Source: Rhizopus arrhizus
Lineage: Eukaryota > Mucoromycota > Mucoromycetes > Mucorales > Rhizopodaceae
Assembly: GCA_024220505.1 (NCBI GenBank)
Contig: JAKZZE010000011.1
Location: forward strand, 620,001 to 684,000
DNA length: 64,000 bases
Reading direction: 5' to 3'
In this document: in pieces, positions 33,060 to 43,790 of the stretch
Position numbering within the stretch: the first letter of the stretch is position 1
Layout of the letters: each line of letters starts with the position of its first letter
The notes under the pieces: model-generated
The model's database searches: none
Seen by the model: the letters and a program-made list of their open reading frames with translations, nothing else
Told to the model about the DNA's origin: nothing
Translations under genes and position numbers: made by a program

Positions 33060-33480
33060 GTCCATTCGGTAAGGGTATTATGATTACCATCCTATTTTTT
33101 GACGCATTGACATCCCACTGCTATGATACTTCACCATTTTTACGCTCCAGAGAATGATTCTAATGCGCCAAACCACTCTGTCCAGCAGTAGCGTTGAATG
33201 TATTTTTGAAAAAATCAAGCAGCGTACGAGTCAATCCAACCAGCGATTGTACATTTTTAATCCAAAGAAAGTAGCGAAATGGGTCAAAAATCACATACTA
33301 GAGGCAGGAATTAGCAGCAAATACAAACCACATTCACTGCGATCAGTTTTCAAGTACTAAGGCAGTACAACAAGATAACAGTGTTCCATCAGTTAAACAA
33401 CCTGCAAATTAGAGTAAGAAAAGTGACACCTTTGATCGTTACTATCACAAATTAGCAGGACAGGTGTTACTCGCTCAACT
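33060..33480 (+). pseudogene. Tyrosine-recombinase relic (DIRS- or Crypton-type element)
   Basis: In shifting frames the DNA encodes LCPAVALNVFL, VAKWVKNHILEAGISS, YKPHSLRS, STKAVQQDNSVPSVKQPAN, a TAG (33410-33412) where Trp is expected, and SKKSDTFDRYYHKLAG. The H-x-x-R box and the terminal Tyr region are those of tyrosine recombinases of fungal DIRS-like retroelements. At least two frameshifts and one stop inactivate it. No reverse transcriptase was found next to it. Confidence 0.7.
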
Positions 33481-33872
33481 TTTAAGATACGGAAAATAAA
33501 GCACATTGGAGGTCGGAACGGAGGCAGCAAGGATTGATTTAGGTACGACAGTTGTCGTAGAGAAGACCAAGAATGTGATCAATGCCCACTCTTGGATATG
33601 AAATCATACTCTGGAATCACCGTATCTCCCTCTCGAACAAAAACATTAAAAAAAAAGAATTGAATTATATAAGTGTACTTGCTTAGGAAGATCTAAAGAA
33701 CTTTATTTTAAAAAATAGTTTTATAAGGAAAACAAAGCTCGGTCCGGATGATCTACAACCACATCTCTCGTCTTTGTCTCGCCAACACTGTTATTTTAAA
33801 TGAGCGCATCATTTCAAAAAGCCAGTAAAAGTGAAAAATAATTTCTTTTTTTTTTTTTATCGTACAACAACA
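33481..33872. other. Intergenic, upstream of EBP1
   Basis: About 390 nt. It may include the 3' part of the recombinase element. A T tract (33845-33859) lies just 5' of the EBP1 start. Confidence 0.4.
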
Positions 33873-35231
33873 ATGGCAGACACCACTGAAGTTAAAAAGC
33901 CCACCGAGCAAGTTCTCGACATTTCTGACAGCAATGTTCAATCAAAGTACAAGGAAGCTGGCCGTATTGCTGATGGTAATGACAAAGAAGAAGAACAAAA
34001 AAACGCGTGCGCGTCTTTTTATATGTATTAAAGCATTTAATTAGATGTTCTTGAAAAGGTCATTAAACTTTGCGTTGTTGATGCAAAGATCATTGATATT
34101 TGTATTGCTGGTGACAAAGCCATTCTCGAAGCTACCAATCTTGTTTACAACAAGAAGGGAAAGAATAAGATTACCAAGGGTAAAACAAGACAAAAGAAAA
34201 ATAAAAATCATTAAATATATTCTAGGCATTGGCTTCCCTACTACTGTCTCTGTCAATAACTGTGTTGCTCATTTTACTCCTCTCCTCTCTGATCCCGAAT
34301 CTAAAGCTGTCCTGAAAGAAGGTGATGTTGCCAAGATGTAAGCTTTGAAGATACAAAGAAAAAAAAAAGGGGAGGGAACTCAGACGATTGTTAATAGTCA
34401 ACTCGGTGTTCAATTCGATGGTTACTGTTCTACTGTGGCCACTACTATCGTCATCGGTGCTAATGGTGCTGTCACTGGTCCTAAGGCCGATGTCATCCAA
34501 GCCGCTCGCACTGCCCTTGAGGCTGCTGTTCGTATGATCCGTCCTGGTAACAAGGTAGTACATCATATACTTGTATTCTTTTACAATTTGACTTATAAAT
34601 GTATTAGAACATGGATGTCACCAAGACTGTTGACAAGATTGCCGAAGCTTACAATGTCAAGCCTGTCGAAGGCATGTTGAGCCACAACCAAACTCAAAAC
34701 AAGACTGATGGTGAAAAGCAAATCATCTTGAATCCCACTGATGCTCATTTGGCTGGCTTCAAGCGCTGTGAATTTGGAGAAAACGAAGTTTATTGTGTTG
34801 ACATCCTTGTCTCTAGCGGTGAGGGTAAAGTACGTCCCTTGAAGACTCGTACCACCATCTACAAAAAGACCGATATCCGCTACCAACTCAAGATGGCCAC
34901 CTCTCGTGCCGTTCTTTCTGAAATTCAAGCCAAGGCCGGTGCCTTCCCCTTCTCTCTTCGTGATCTTGAAGATGAACGTAAGGCTCGTATGGGTATTGTT
35001 GAAGCTGCCAAGCACCAAACTGTCTTGCCTTATGATGTTGTTTATGAACGTGAAGGTGCCTTTGTCGCTCAATACTTGACTACCCTCTTTGTTACCAAGA
35101 AGGGTAATGTCATGGTCACTAATCCTCGCTTTGATGCTGTCAACGTTCAAACTGAAAAGTCTGTCAAAGACGAAGAGATTGTTAAGCTTCTTGCTTCCGA
35201 ATGGGAAGTTCCCAAGAAGGTAAAACAATAA
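33873..35231 (+). CDS. PA2G4: EBP1/PA2G4-like protein (methionine aminopeptidase-fold)
   Basis: Five exons: 33873-33975, 34045-34179, 34226-34337, 34398-34554 and 34608-35231, giving 376 aa. The pita-bread fold is recognised by [31 protein letters not shown] and [18 protein letters not shown]. The family is related to methionine aminopeptidase type 2 but inactive, and works in ribosome biogenesis and translation. The reading frame ends PKKVKQ without the Lys-rich tail of animal EBP1. A GTAAAA directly after PKK could be a donor for a further tiny exon (acceptor near 35324), which would change the last residues. It is convergent with ATG29. Confidence 0.92.
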
Positions 35232-35395
35232 AAGGAGAGCTGAATTTGTTTATCTTATAAATAATGGGTTATTTTATTACGATCATAATAAAAAAAAATT
35301 GTGTACATTTCATTTACTACAGCCTGCGTGAAAGATTTAATAGTGACCTAATTGTAAATGTGTGTTAGCTTATGACATCTTTTTTTAATCAATTT

Positions 35396-36337
35396 TTACA
35401 TTTTTGATCCATGATTAAATTTAGACATGAATGCATCTTCTAGAGCTGATTGGGTAACAGAAGTATCTTTAAGAGAAATAAGTATGTTTGATGCTCTTGC
35501 GTAAGCTATGTACCTGACAGATCACTAAAAGAAGAAGTAACTGAATTTAATGCACTTGGGTTATTTGAGCTCGGTGCTGTATTTTGTTGCTGTTGTTGTT
35601 GCTGCTGCTGCTGTTGCTGAGGAGTGATTGTTCTTGTTAAATTCTGAATAGAAAGTGACATTCGTCGACTATCGCTCATATCCATCGATCTACGTGGCAA
35701 AAATGCCGGCCCTTCCTCTTCCTCTTCTTCTTCGTTTGTTTTTATCATTTCCATTCTTTTACTTATCTCTTTTTCTTCGTCAAACTCTTCTTCTTGTGTC
35801 TCTCTTTCAAATGAATCTGTTTGTCTAGTTGATTCTTGTTGAAAAGTGCCAGAATATCTTATAGAAGCTAGATACGTATAAGTAAAACAATGTATCGTAT
35901 TCTTTATCTTTACATGGTCTTGGTTTATTAACAACTGAACTCTTGGTTATTGTTCTTGTTCCCTTTCGAAGTTGCTGATGAATGCCTTTCAGCTGAGTTT
36001 GATAAAGGAAAGCCGCATGACGAACAACATACGGCGTAGGTATTCCCAACTGTTCTGCAATACCATTCCCTGCATTCAAAACAAATTAGCTTTTTTATTT
36101 CTTTATTCTTCTTCAACAAATCAGGCACTTTCTTACAATCTTTGCTCTTTTGAATCATGTGTTTCCATAATTGATGCTCCATTTCTTCAGTCCAAACAAT
36201 CTATAGAATGAATAAGATAACAAAAAAAAATGAAAAACACACTATTTAATATTTACAGAAGGTGGTTCAGTGAAGTCGTCAGGTCTCGAAAAAGGAAGTT
36301 TAATAACAACGTGAAATGTATCTCTGTCGGAATCCAT
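35396..36337 (-). CDS. ATG29: Autophagy protein Atg29
   Basis: Five exons: 36337-36257, 36200-36137, 36069-35914, 35867-35514 and 35466-35396, giving 241 aa. The N-terminal domain is diagnostic: HVVIKLPFSRPDDFTEPPS, VWTEEMEHQLWKHM, DWNGIAEQLGIPTPYVVRHA and FLYQTQLKG. Atg29 acts with Atg17 and Atg31 in the scaffold at the autophagosome assembly site. The C-terminal part is acidic with a Gln run (about 35597-35635 in DNA) and ends SALEDAFMSKFNHGSKM. The gene reads as several unrelated frames unless spliced, so automated callers may miss it. Confidence 0.88.
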
Positions 36338-37518
36338 AATTACAAGATGTAAAAGAAAGAAAAAAGAGGCATAAAAACAATGCCTTGAGTAATAAAAAGT
36401 CACTGTAACACTTGAATTTATTCATATTAACCAAAATGGTATAAAAGAGAATTAGTTTAATGCTAGCTCCTTGAAAAAGCAGGTAATCAATAAAATCCTT
36501 TTCAGTTAATACTTGAGCTTTTTTGTTTTATGAAACGAAAAGAGAAAATAAACAATTACACGAGAAAATGGTTCTTTAGTAAAAAGTGCATACATTATTT
36601 TGTTTATATAAAATTAAAAATACTTATTTTGTAATGTTTACAAGTTAAGCAAACGTTATGTTTTACTATAAAGTAATGAAGATTGAATTAATTGTTTTAT
36701 CCTGCAACTTTATTTTTTATGTGTGTGATCTTACAACAATAATAAACTCAAATCATTATATAATTAATAACAAAAAAAAAAACCAATACACAAGCATAAA
36801 AAGAAAAAATTAGAAAGTTCCATTAGCATTCTAGAAAAAGAATAAGAAAATAAACAGGAAAAAAAGGGATAAAAATGAAAATTAATAATAACAATAATAA
36901 TAATAAAAAATTATTAACTCCCTTTAGTTTTCTCCATTTTTACATATAAAAAAGAGAGGGGAAAAGCTCTATTTTTATTACTTTAATGATAAAGGCAAGT
37001 ACGAACTGGCATAGATGTTTGCAAATTTGGGTTTTTTTAAATTTCCGATTAAAACCTTACAAAACCAAAATCGATCGATATCTATTATATATCCGATTTG
37101 AACGTCCTTGTAAGATGAAATTCTTTTGTAGTCATAGTCAATTTTATTTATGATAGACTATTAGGAATCAATGTATATTTAATATAAAATAGTGTTTAGT
37201 TGTCTATATTGTTAAATATATCATATATATAATAGGAGAGAACAATGAAAGAGATAGAATTAATAAAAAAAAGAGGAGAAAATATACTTGTGAATGGTAA
37301 AATGTCAGAATTTCTTAAAAAGGTAATTACAATTTGAATATATTTGTAGTCCAACATTTCCCTTAACTTTTTTTTTTTCGTTTTTATTTTTCAAAATCTT
37401 TTTCTTTATAAAATCAAGAGACTATATGCTATTTTATGTAGGTTTTTCCTTTTTTTTTTTTTTTCATTGTAAGATAGTTAATGGGATTAAATAAATTATT
37501 AGAAAGATAGTACTTGAA
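36338..37518. promoter_or_regulatory. Divergent intergenic region, ATG29 (-) and SAM-HMG gene (+)
   Basis: 1.18 kb of very AT-rich DNA with many A/T runs and no supported reading frame. Specific sites cannot be named. Confidence 0.4.
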
Positions 37519-39189
37519 ATGCAATCGTTACCGCAACAACAACAACAACAACAACAAGTTTATAATTATCCAAATTGTCAAAGTGTAAAAGAGTTTTTAA
37601 ATCATTGTCACCTAAATCAGTATTATGATATTTTCATCTCTGAAGGGTTTGATTCTCTTACTTCAGTAATAATGCAAAAAATAAAATAAAATAAAAATTA
37701 AGGTTTCTAATGTAACTATTCTATGAGTAGCTTCTAGAAATCACAGAAGAAGATATGATTGTTATGAATGTGAAACGCGGTCACAGAAGGGTAACATTAA
37801 AAAATTATGTACGAATGATTTACTGAACTTTATTGCTAGTTAATTCAAAGAGAAATCGCAACTGCTAAAGGCATACCTCGCGATCAACCTTTAGTTACAA
37901 ATGTAATGGGCCCAAGTAAGCAGGCTAAACGTCATAATGATATCATACTCAACTGCCTTTTCTAGAATATTCCCTAGATATACCCCCTTCGCTGAAAATG
38001 GAACAAGGTCGAGGCCCGAACTATGTCAGTAGTGGTTATGAAACACTCATTACAGGTTTAACAAGTCCTAGAAGTATGAACAGTGGACTGGGTGGAAGTA
38101 ATACGAGTGGAAACAGTAGTAGTAATAATTCCGGTTCCCTTCCTAACAATGCTCGTTTCGTGACATCTTTACCTAGCAACAACAATACCAATAACAATTC
38201 AAAGAACAACGGCAGTACGAGTAGCAGCAGTAGTAATGGTAGCGCCCAGGAAACTCCCTTGAATGATACCAATAATAATGCAAGTAATGTTGTAGATACA
38301 ATGAGAAGTATCAGTATTTCATCCAATGATGATAATGAATCTGTTCAAAGTGATTCGACCGCGCCTAAACGAAAATATCGTAGACACGCCAAACCTGATA
38401 GAAACGCACCCATCAAGCCTCCCTCAGCCTATGTCATGTTTTCCAATGATGCAAGAGCCAAACTAAAGAACCAAAATTTGTCGTTTGCTGAGTTAGCCAA
38501 GGTGGTCGGAGATCAGTGGAAAAATTTGAGTTACTATGAAAAGCAAGCATATGAAAGAAAGGCGACGCGTGCCAAAGACGAATACTTGGCTGCACTAGAA
38601 CATTATCGGCAAACGAATGAATATAAAAAGTATCAAGAATATTTAAAGGATTTTAAGGCCAAGCAAGAAGATAATAACCGAATGATTGAAAAGGCAAGAA
38701 AAAGAGCAAAACAAAAGTCGCCTGGAAGGTATTTTTCCATATATAGTAAAGTAAAAGAAAATATAAAGAAGCTTCTTTTCCTTTTATAGTGGTAGCCTTG
38801 CTGATGCAAGTTCAAATGGGAACAGTACAGGAAATGGTAGTTCAGGAAGTTCAGGAGACAATAACGTTTATGGTGACAAGGATATCTCTGAAAAATCATC
38901 AGAAAAGTCATCTTATTTTCCTTCTACGAATGACTATCAAGATGTTGAACACTATCGACATGAACAACAACAAAAACAGCAAGAACAGCAGTGGAATCAT
39001 CGTTCAGATCAAATGATGAGAGGAATGATACCAGTTGAATTTATTGATGCACCATCATCACAACAATCCAAAAACAATGTTATACAAAACGTCTTGGCTG
39101 GCAACAAACACCCGTTAGATGTTGATTCTTTTTCTGAAAAGTCACATAAAAGAAGAAGTCCAAGATTCCGTAAATCAACGACTGAATGA
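37519..39189 (+). CDS. SAM-domain plus HMG-box protein
   Basis: Five exons: 37519-37665, 37731-37790, 37840-37915, 37966-38728 and 38790-39189, giving 481 aa. A poly-Gln start is followed by a SAM domain (about 15-75: VKEFLNHCHLNQYYDIF, LLEITEEDMIVMNVKRGHRR). After a Ser/Asn-rich linker comes an HMG box (about 230-305: APIKPPSAYVMFSNDARAKL, DQWKNLSYYEKQAYERKA), with a basic, Gln-rich tail. The SAM should mediate protein-protein contacts and the HMG box DNA bending. Flanking genes are not those of the Mucorales sex locus, so it is not taken as SexM/SexP. The target is unknown. Confidence 0.88.
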
Positions 39190-40439
39190 ATCTTTTTTAT
39201 ATGAAATCTCCTTTTATGCTATCTCTCTTTGAATGTATGTTTAGTTTCTTTCTTTCTTTATGCCACACACCCTTTGCTAACAGTAGAAAACGATTTTTAA
39301 CAATAATTATGAAGTAAAGTATTAAAAAATACATTTTTGCGAAAAGAATTAATTGTATTGTATTCATGCAGTCATAACCTTTATGTAACTACATAGGACC
39401 TAGTGTATGTATGATATGCTAGAAGTTAGCAAATTGTATGGTCAACTCATATATCAGTAAAATCGCACTTCGTTTTCACTTGCAAACGTCACCAATTTAT
39501 TTTTATTAAATTTAGGGCCTTTTTTTTTTAACATGTGTTCTTTATCACTAGTTCATGTGTTTAGCCCGATCTCTGATTAAGCGAATTCTTTATATAAAAA
39601 GAACTAGCATTAGCTACTCACAAATACTGTGCATAATTCATAACATGGGTACAGCAAAGAAGAACACGCATATAGAAACATGAAAGATGGTTTGATGTGT
39701 ACTGTTTACATGATCATTCTGCTCTTGAAAGAACAATCTATGCGATTCTCAATGCATTTAAAAAGTACTAGATAAATCAAAACAGTGAAAAGCAGAATAT
39801 TTTTTTTTTTTTGTAAACAAGCCAATTTGGGCAAATGCCTAGAAACTTTGATGACACTATAAAAATAAAAGATCACATATGTAATTTACAAATAAAGTAT
39901 GCATATTTATAGCATCATTTAGCAACAAGGCTTATATTGTTGAAACAACCTCTCTTGTGGCTAAGAATAGGGCTGTATGGTTTGACTGATTCAGCAGAAA
40001 GCTTCATGCATATTAATGCTCTACCAATTCCTACCTTTAAATTTGGGTATATCAGGCTGTCCTTTACTCTTATGTTTTAAAGTAAATAAATCGAACCATC
40101 ATTTAGTCTAAAAAATATCGTTTTATATATTGCTTCATTTGAACAAATTCGATATATTCAGACTTAACATTCAGTGAGAAATTATCTTACTCTTTAGATA
40201 AATCGATTTACATTTTCATTTGATTAGGTTATATACTCTTTCGAATCATTTATAGCAAAGGAGAAAACAAAGAAGATTTCAAGGAGAGAGTAAAAAAAAA
40301 AAGTCGAATGGGGTGGCCTGACTGCTAGTAAAGTGCACGCCCTCTTTTTATTTATTACTTTTATGAAACGATTTAAAGGTGGCGCCTTTTTCGATAAAGA
40401 GAGTATTTATCTTTTTTCTGCTTTACAGTTTTTTTTTTA
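39190..40439. other. Intergenic, 1.25 kb
   Basis: No gene or relic is recognised. Upstream region of the F-BAR/RhoGAP gene, with a T run directly before its ATG. Confidence 0.5.
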
Positions 40440-41692
40440 ATGCCATTTGCTCATGCCTTTCAAACAAGTTTTTGGTCTCCAACGGCTTCTATTGACCTTT
40501 ATCCCAACTTTAAGTACGGTTTTGACACCCTTCATAAAAGATTAGCGCAATCCATTACAGAGAATGAGATCATCAGTCAATACATTCAACAACGCATTGA
40601 ATCTGAAAGAGCTTATGGGCAAAGTCTATCCAAATTGACCATCATACCATTAGAAGACGACCTCACTGGACTTTCACGTTGTTTTGGGGTTGTTTGTGCC
40701 GAGAGTGAGACGTCAGCCAAGGAACATGTCGCTCGAGCCGAAAATGTAAACACGACCGCACTCGATCCTCTGCAACGATTCTCTGCAAGGTACAGCCGTA
40801 TTATCGCTACAACCAAACAAGCAATCGAGCAGCAGATGGACCAGTTTGAGATGCTAGTGAAACAAGTCGAGCAGGCCAAATTGAATTACCAAACAAGATG
40901 TAAAGCCATCCTAACATTACAGCCAACCTATCGACCCACAGTCATTCGGTTGGGCACGCGTGTTTTCCATGAACGATTTGAGATCGAGGATTGGTTAAAA
41001 AGCTTAAATGAGACACTTGATCGAAAGATGATCATAGATTGGCTAGAGAGCGAGAATCAGTCAGTGTCTGTGATGCATGACTTGATTGGATTGAATTTTA
41101 TAAGACAAGTGGATGAGGATCTGTTTGAAAAGGTGAAGACAAAAAAAGGATTTTTTACATGGAATAGTCGTCAAGAGGTCTATGTGAAAGAGATGTTGCA
41201 GGCAGATAAGGTGTATAGAGATTTGGTGATTAAAATAGACAAGATGCGTACAGAAATAGAGGAAGCGCTATTTATGCATTTTGAAGAAATGGAAAGTTTG
41301 GAATTGGAAAGAATACAGACCTTAAAGCAAGGTGCATTGAAGATGATAAAAAAGATGATATGCTAATGTACATAAATAGTCTTTATTAGCTTAGCAGCTT
41401 CTTTATCTAATACAATACCAAGATTTAAAGAAACAGTGGATAATATGATGCTTTATCAAGAGACATTAAAACCAGATAAAGATGTTCAAATGATTGTTGA
41501 ACAATACAGAACAGGTCAATTTATTCCTCGTCCAATATTATATGAGAATTACTTTTATGGCACATCAAGACACCAATTATTTGGTGTTTCATTAGAAGAC
41601 CTTAGTAGAAATGAAGCTAGCTTAATTCCTCGATTTATCTCAAGCGGAATATCTTTTATTGAGTCTGGTAAAATAGCAATGTCTTGTGCTAT

Positions 41693-41744
<52 letters not shown>

Positions 41745-42594
41745 AATTTTATATTTTTGTAGATATTTCCAAATTAGAAAATGAAGGTATCTTTTTTATT
41801 TCTTTATTCTGTATTTTATTAACAAAAAAAAAAAAGTAGAAAAGAAGCATATATGGGTGACAAGTTTACCTTTAGATAAAGTTCACTCAGTGAGAGAAGA
41901 GATTAACCAACACTATCCACTAATAACTATTGAGCGTTATGATATTTTGATGATTGCTTCAATTATTAAACTTTATTTAATGGAGTTACCAGATTGTCTG
42001 TTTACATTTGAATTATATGAACCATTCAAACTGCTATATTCAAATCGTACTATTAATGATATGATTGTATTTAATATAACTGTTAACGCCATTTTATAAG
42101 TAGAGAATCAAGATAAAGAGAGTCGATTGATATCAATTAGTAAATTATTAACCACACTACCTTCCGCCAATTACCATGTCTCTAAATCACTCTTTTCTCA
42201 TTTTCACGAGTAAGGATCGGTAACGATAACAACAGTGTCTAATTCTTCCAGTAGATTAATACATGATACTACACTTATAAAATCATTAGCAAAAACACTA
42301 AGTTATATCCTTTTACGTCCACAAATTGAAACCAAAATCAGTCGATATGAACGGCATTCTCAAAAATTAATAGAGGATTTGATTGAGCATTACCCACTGA
42401 TATTCACAAAAGAATCCATTAAAGCACAAGAAGGAAATTCAACTAGGATATCCAGCATTATATCGACTAAATCACGTCGTCTTATACCTAGCAGCAGCAC
42501 ATTATTTAAGGATCCTGATCAATTCCCTGTAAACTCAAATTTTAACAGTACAAAAGAATTGAGAAATATAGATTCTTTCTTTCTGGATGAATAA
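40440..42594 (+). CDS. F-BAR / DEP / RhoGAP protein (Rgd2-like)
   Basis: Six exons: 40440-41331, 41395-41667, 41763-41786, 41837-42046, 42104-42209 and 42252-42594, giving 615 aa. The F-BAR (FCH) region opens with FWSPTASIDLYPNFKYGFDTL. A DEP-like domain is inserted at about 172-242 (RVFHERFEIEDWL...GLNFIRQVDEDLF). The F-BAR coil resumes after it, and a RhoGAP domain covers about 350-560 (IASIIKLYLMELPDCLFTF, LAKTLSYILLRP). This order is that of yeast Rgd2, a GAP for Cdc42/Rho GTPases at the cell cortex. No canonical G-x-x-R-x-S-G arginine finger is visible. Intron 2 carries a 48-nt T tract (41694-41741). The donor of exon 1 (GTGCAT) is the least certain boundary. Confidence 0.82.
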
Positions 42595-42840
42595 ATAGCT
42601 GTACGACTGTATAACCATGCCAATTCCATATGTTTCTGTACAACTAACAAATTGTGTGCCATAGAAAATAATTTATTCATACATAAAAAAAAAAAGAAAA
42701 ACCTGAATAGAATGAGGGTATAAGCATAGTGTGTGTGATACATAAATACATACAAATAAAATAATGAAAGAAAGGGGAAAGGGGTGGCTGATATTATTCT
42801 GTAACATAGTTTGTCATATAAGGGGATTTTTTAAGGAAAG

Positions 42841-43790
42841 TTATACAAGAAGGTCAGATCTACCCTGATTCATAAGTAAATCAATATTCTCTAATAGAGC
42901 ACATAAGTATCACATGTAAGCATAGAATTATCTTCTTTTTACCTTGTTTTTCAAATTGATGTAAAAGAGGTAAAGTAAGTAAGGTAGGTGAAGAAGTAGG
43001 TGAAGACTTGTAACTGAAAGTGTCTTCAGGTGTTTCAGTAATGAGCTCATCTTCATCGTCATCTCCAAATTCGTCATTAGCCACCATTTGAGAATATAAA
43101 GTCTCATTAGCTTTACGCAACTGTTCAATTTGATATTTGAATTCTTCTTCCTTTTGAACCGTTTGTTTAACTAGTTTATAAAATGAGTTTATTTATGCGT
43201 GCATATGTATTCACTGCTTACTGTATTCAAGGGTGCGTTCAATGATGGTTCCCTTTGAAGGTCGGCGATCATTTTGAATGTTGGGTAAAGAAAGAGCGAG
43301 TTGTTGAAGTTTGGTGTTTAATGATTCACGCCTTGCTCTTTCAATAGCATTGTGTTCAGCGCGTTTTTGTGCCTTTTCTGCTTTATCAGGAATCTGATCA
43401 ATTGCATAAGAATATTGATGGCTGTTGTTGTTATGAACCATATAACTACAGAGAGATGTAAGCATATTATTCATATCAATAGTCTAGTTCTCTTTACTTT
43501 TGATACAAGTCAACATTATCATTATCCATAAAGGCGGCTTCATTAGAGAAACCATACTGTTGTGGTTGATGTTGTTGTTGATAGAGCACTAAAAAATGAC
43601 ATGTAAGTTAAAAAGTCACAAATAATTTATTATTTCTTTATTTACTTTGCTGATACATTTCTCTTTGTAAAATGGCATGTTGCTGAAGTTGAAGAAGCCT
43701 TTCAACTTCCTTTTGCGTCCACTGACAATTTTTATTATTAGAATAAAAAGGGTCGTTGTAATGATAAAAAGGTTGTTGTATTGAACTCAT
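42841..43790 (-). CDS. bHLH transcription factor
   Basis: Five exons: 43790-43646, 43588-43498, 43445-43222, 43170-42943 and 42890-42841, giving 245 aa. The bHLH is near residues 100-150: KRAEHNAIERARRESLNTKL for the basic region and helix 1, then PNIQNDRRPSKGTIIERTLEYI for loop and helix 2. It is followed by a coiled-coil extension (EEEFKYQIEQLRKANETLYS). The H-x3-E-x3-R basic pattern predicts E-box (CANNTG) binding. The N terminus is Gln-rich and the C-terminal region is acidic. It is convergent with the F-BAR gene, and the stop codons are about 245 nt apart. Confidence 0.88.

Noticed and set aside
37519..39189. HMG-box gene as the Mucorales mating-type (sexM/sexP) gene
   Set aside because: The protein has an N-terminal SAM domain and is flanked by ATG29 and a RhoGAP gene, not by the triose-phosphate transporter and RNA helicase genes that border the sex locus.
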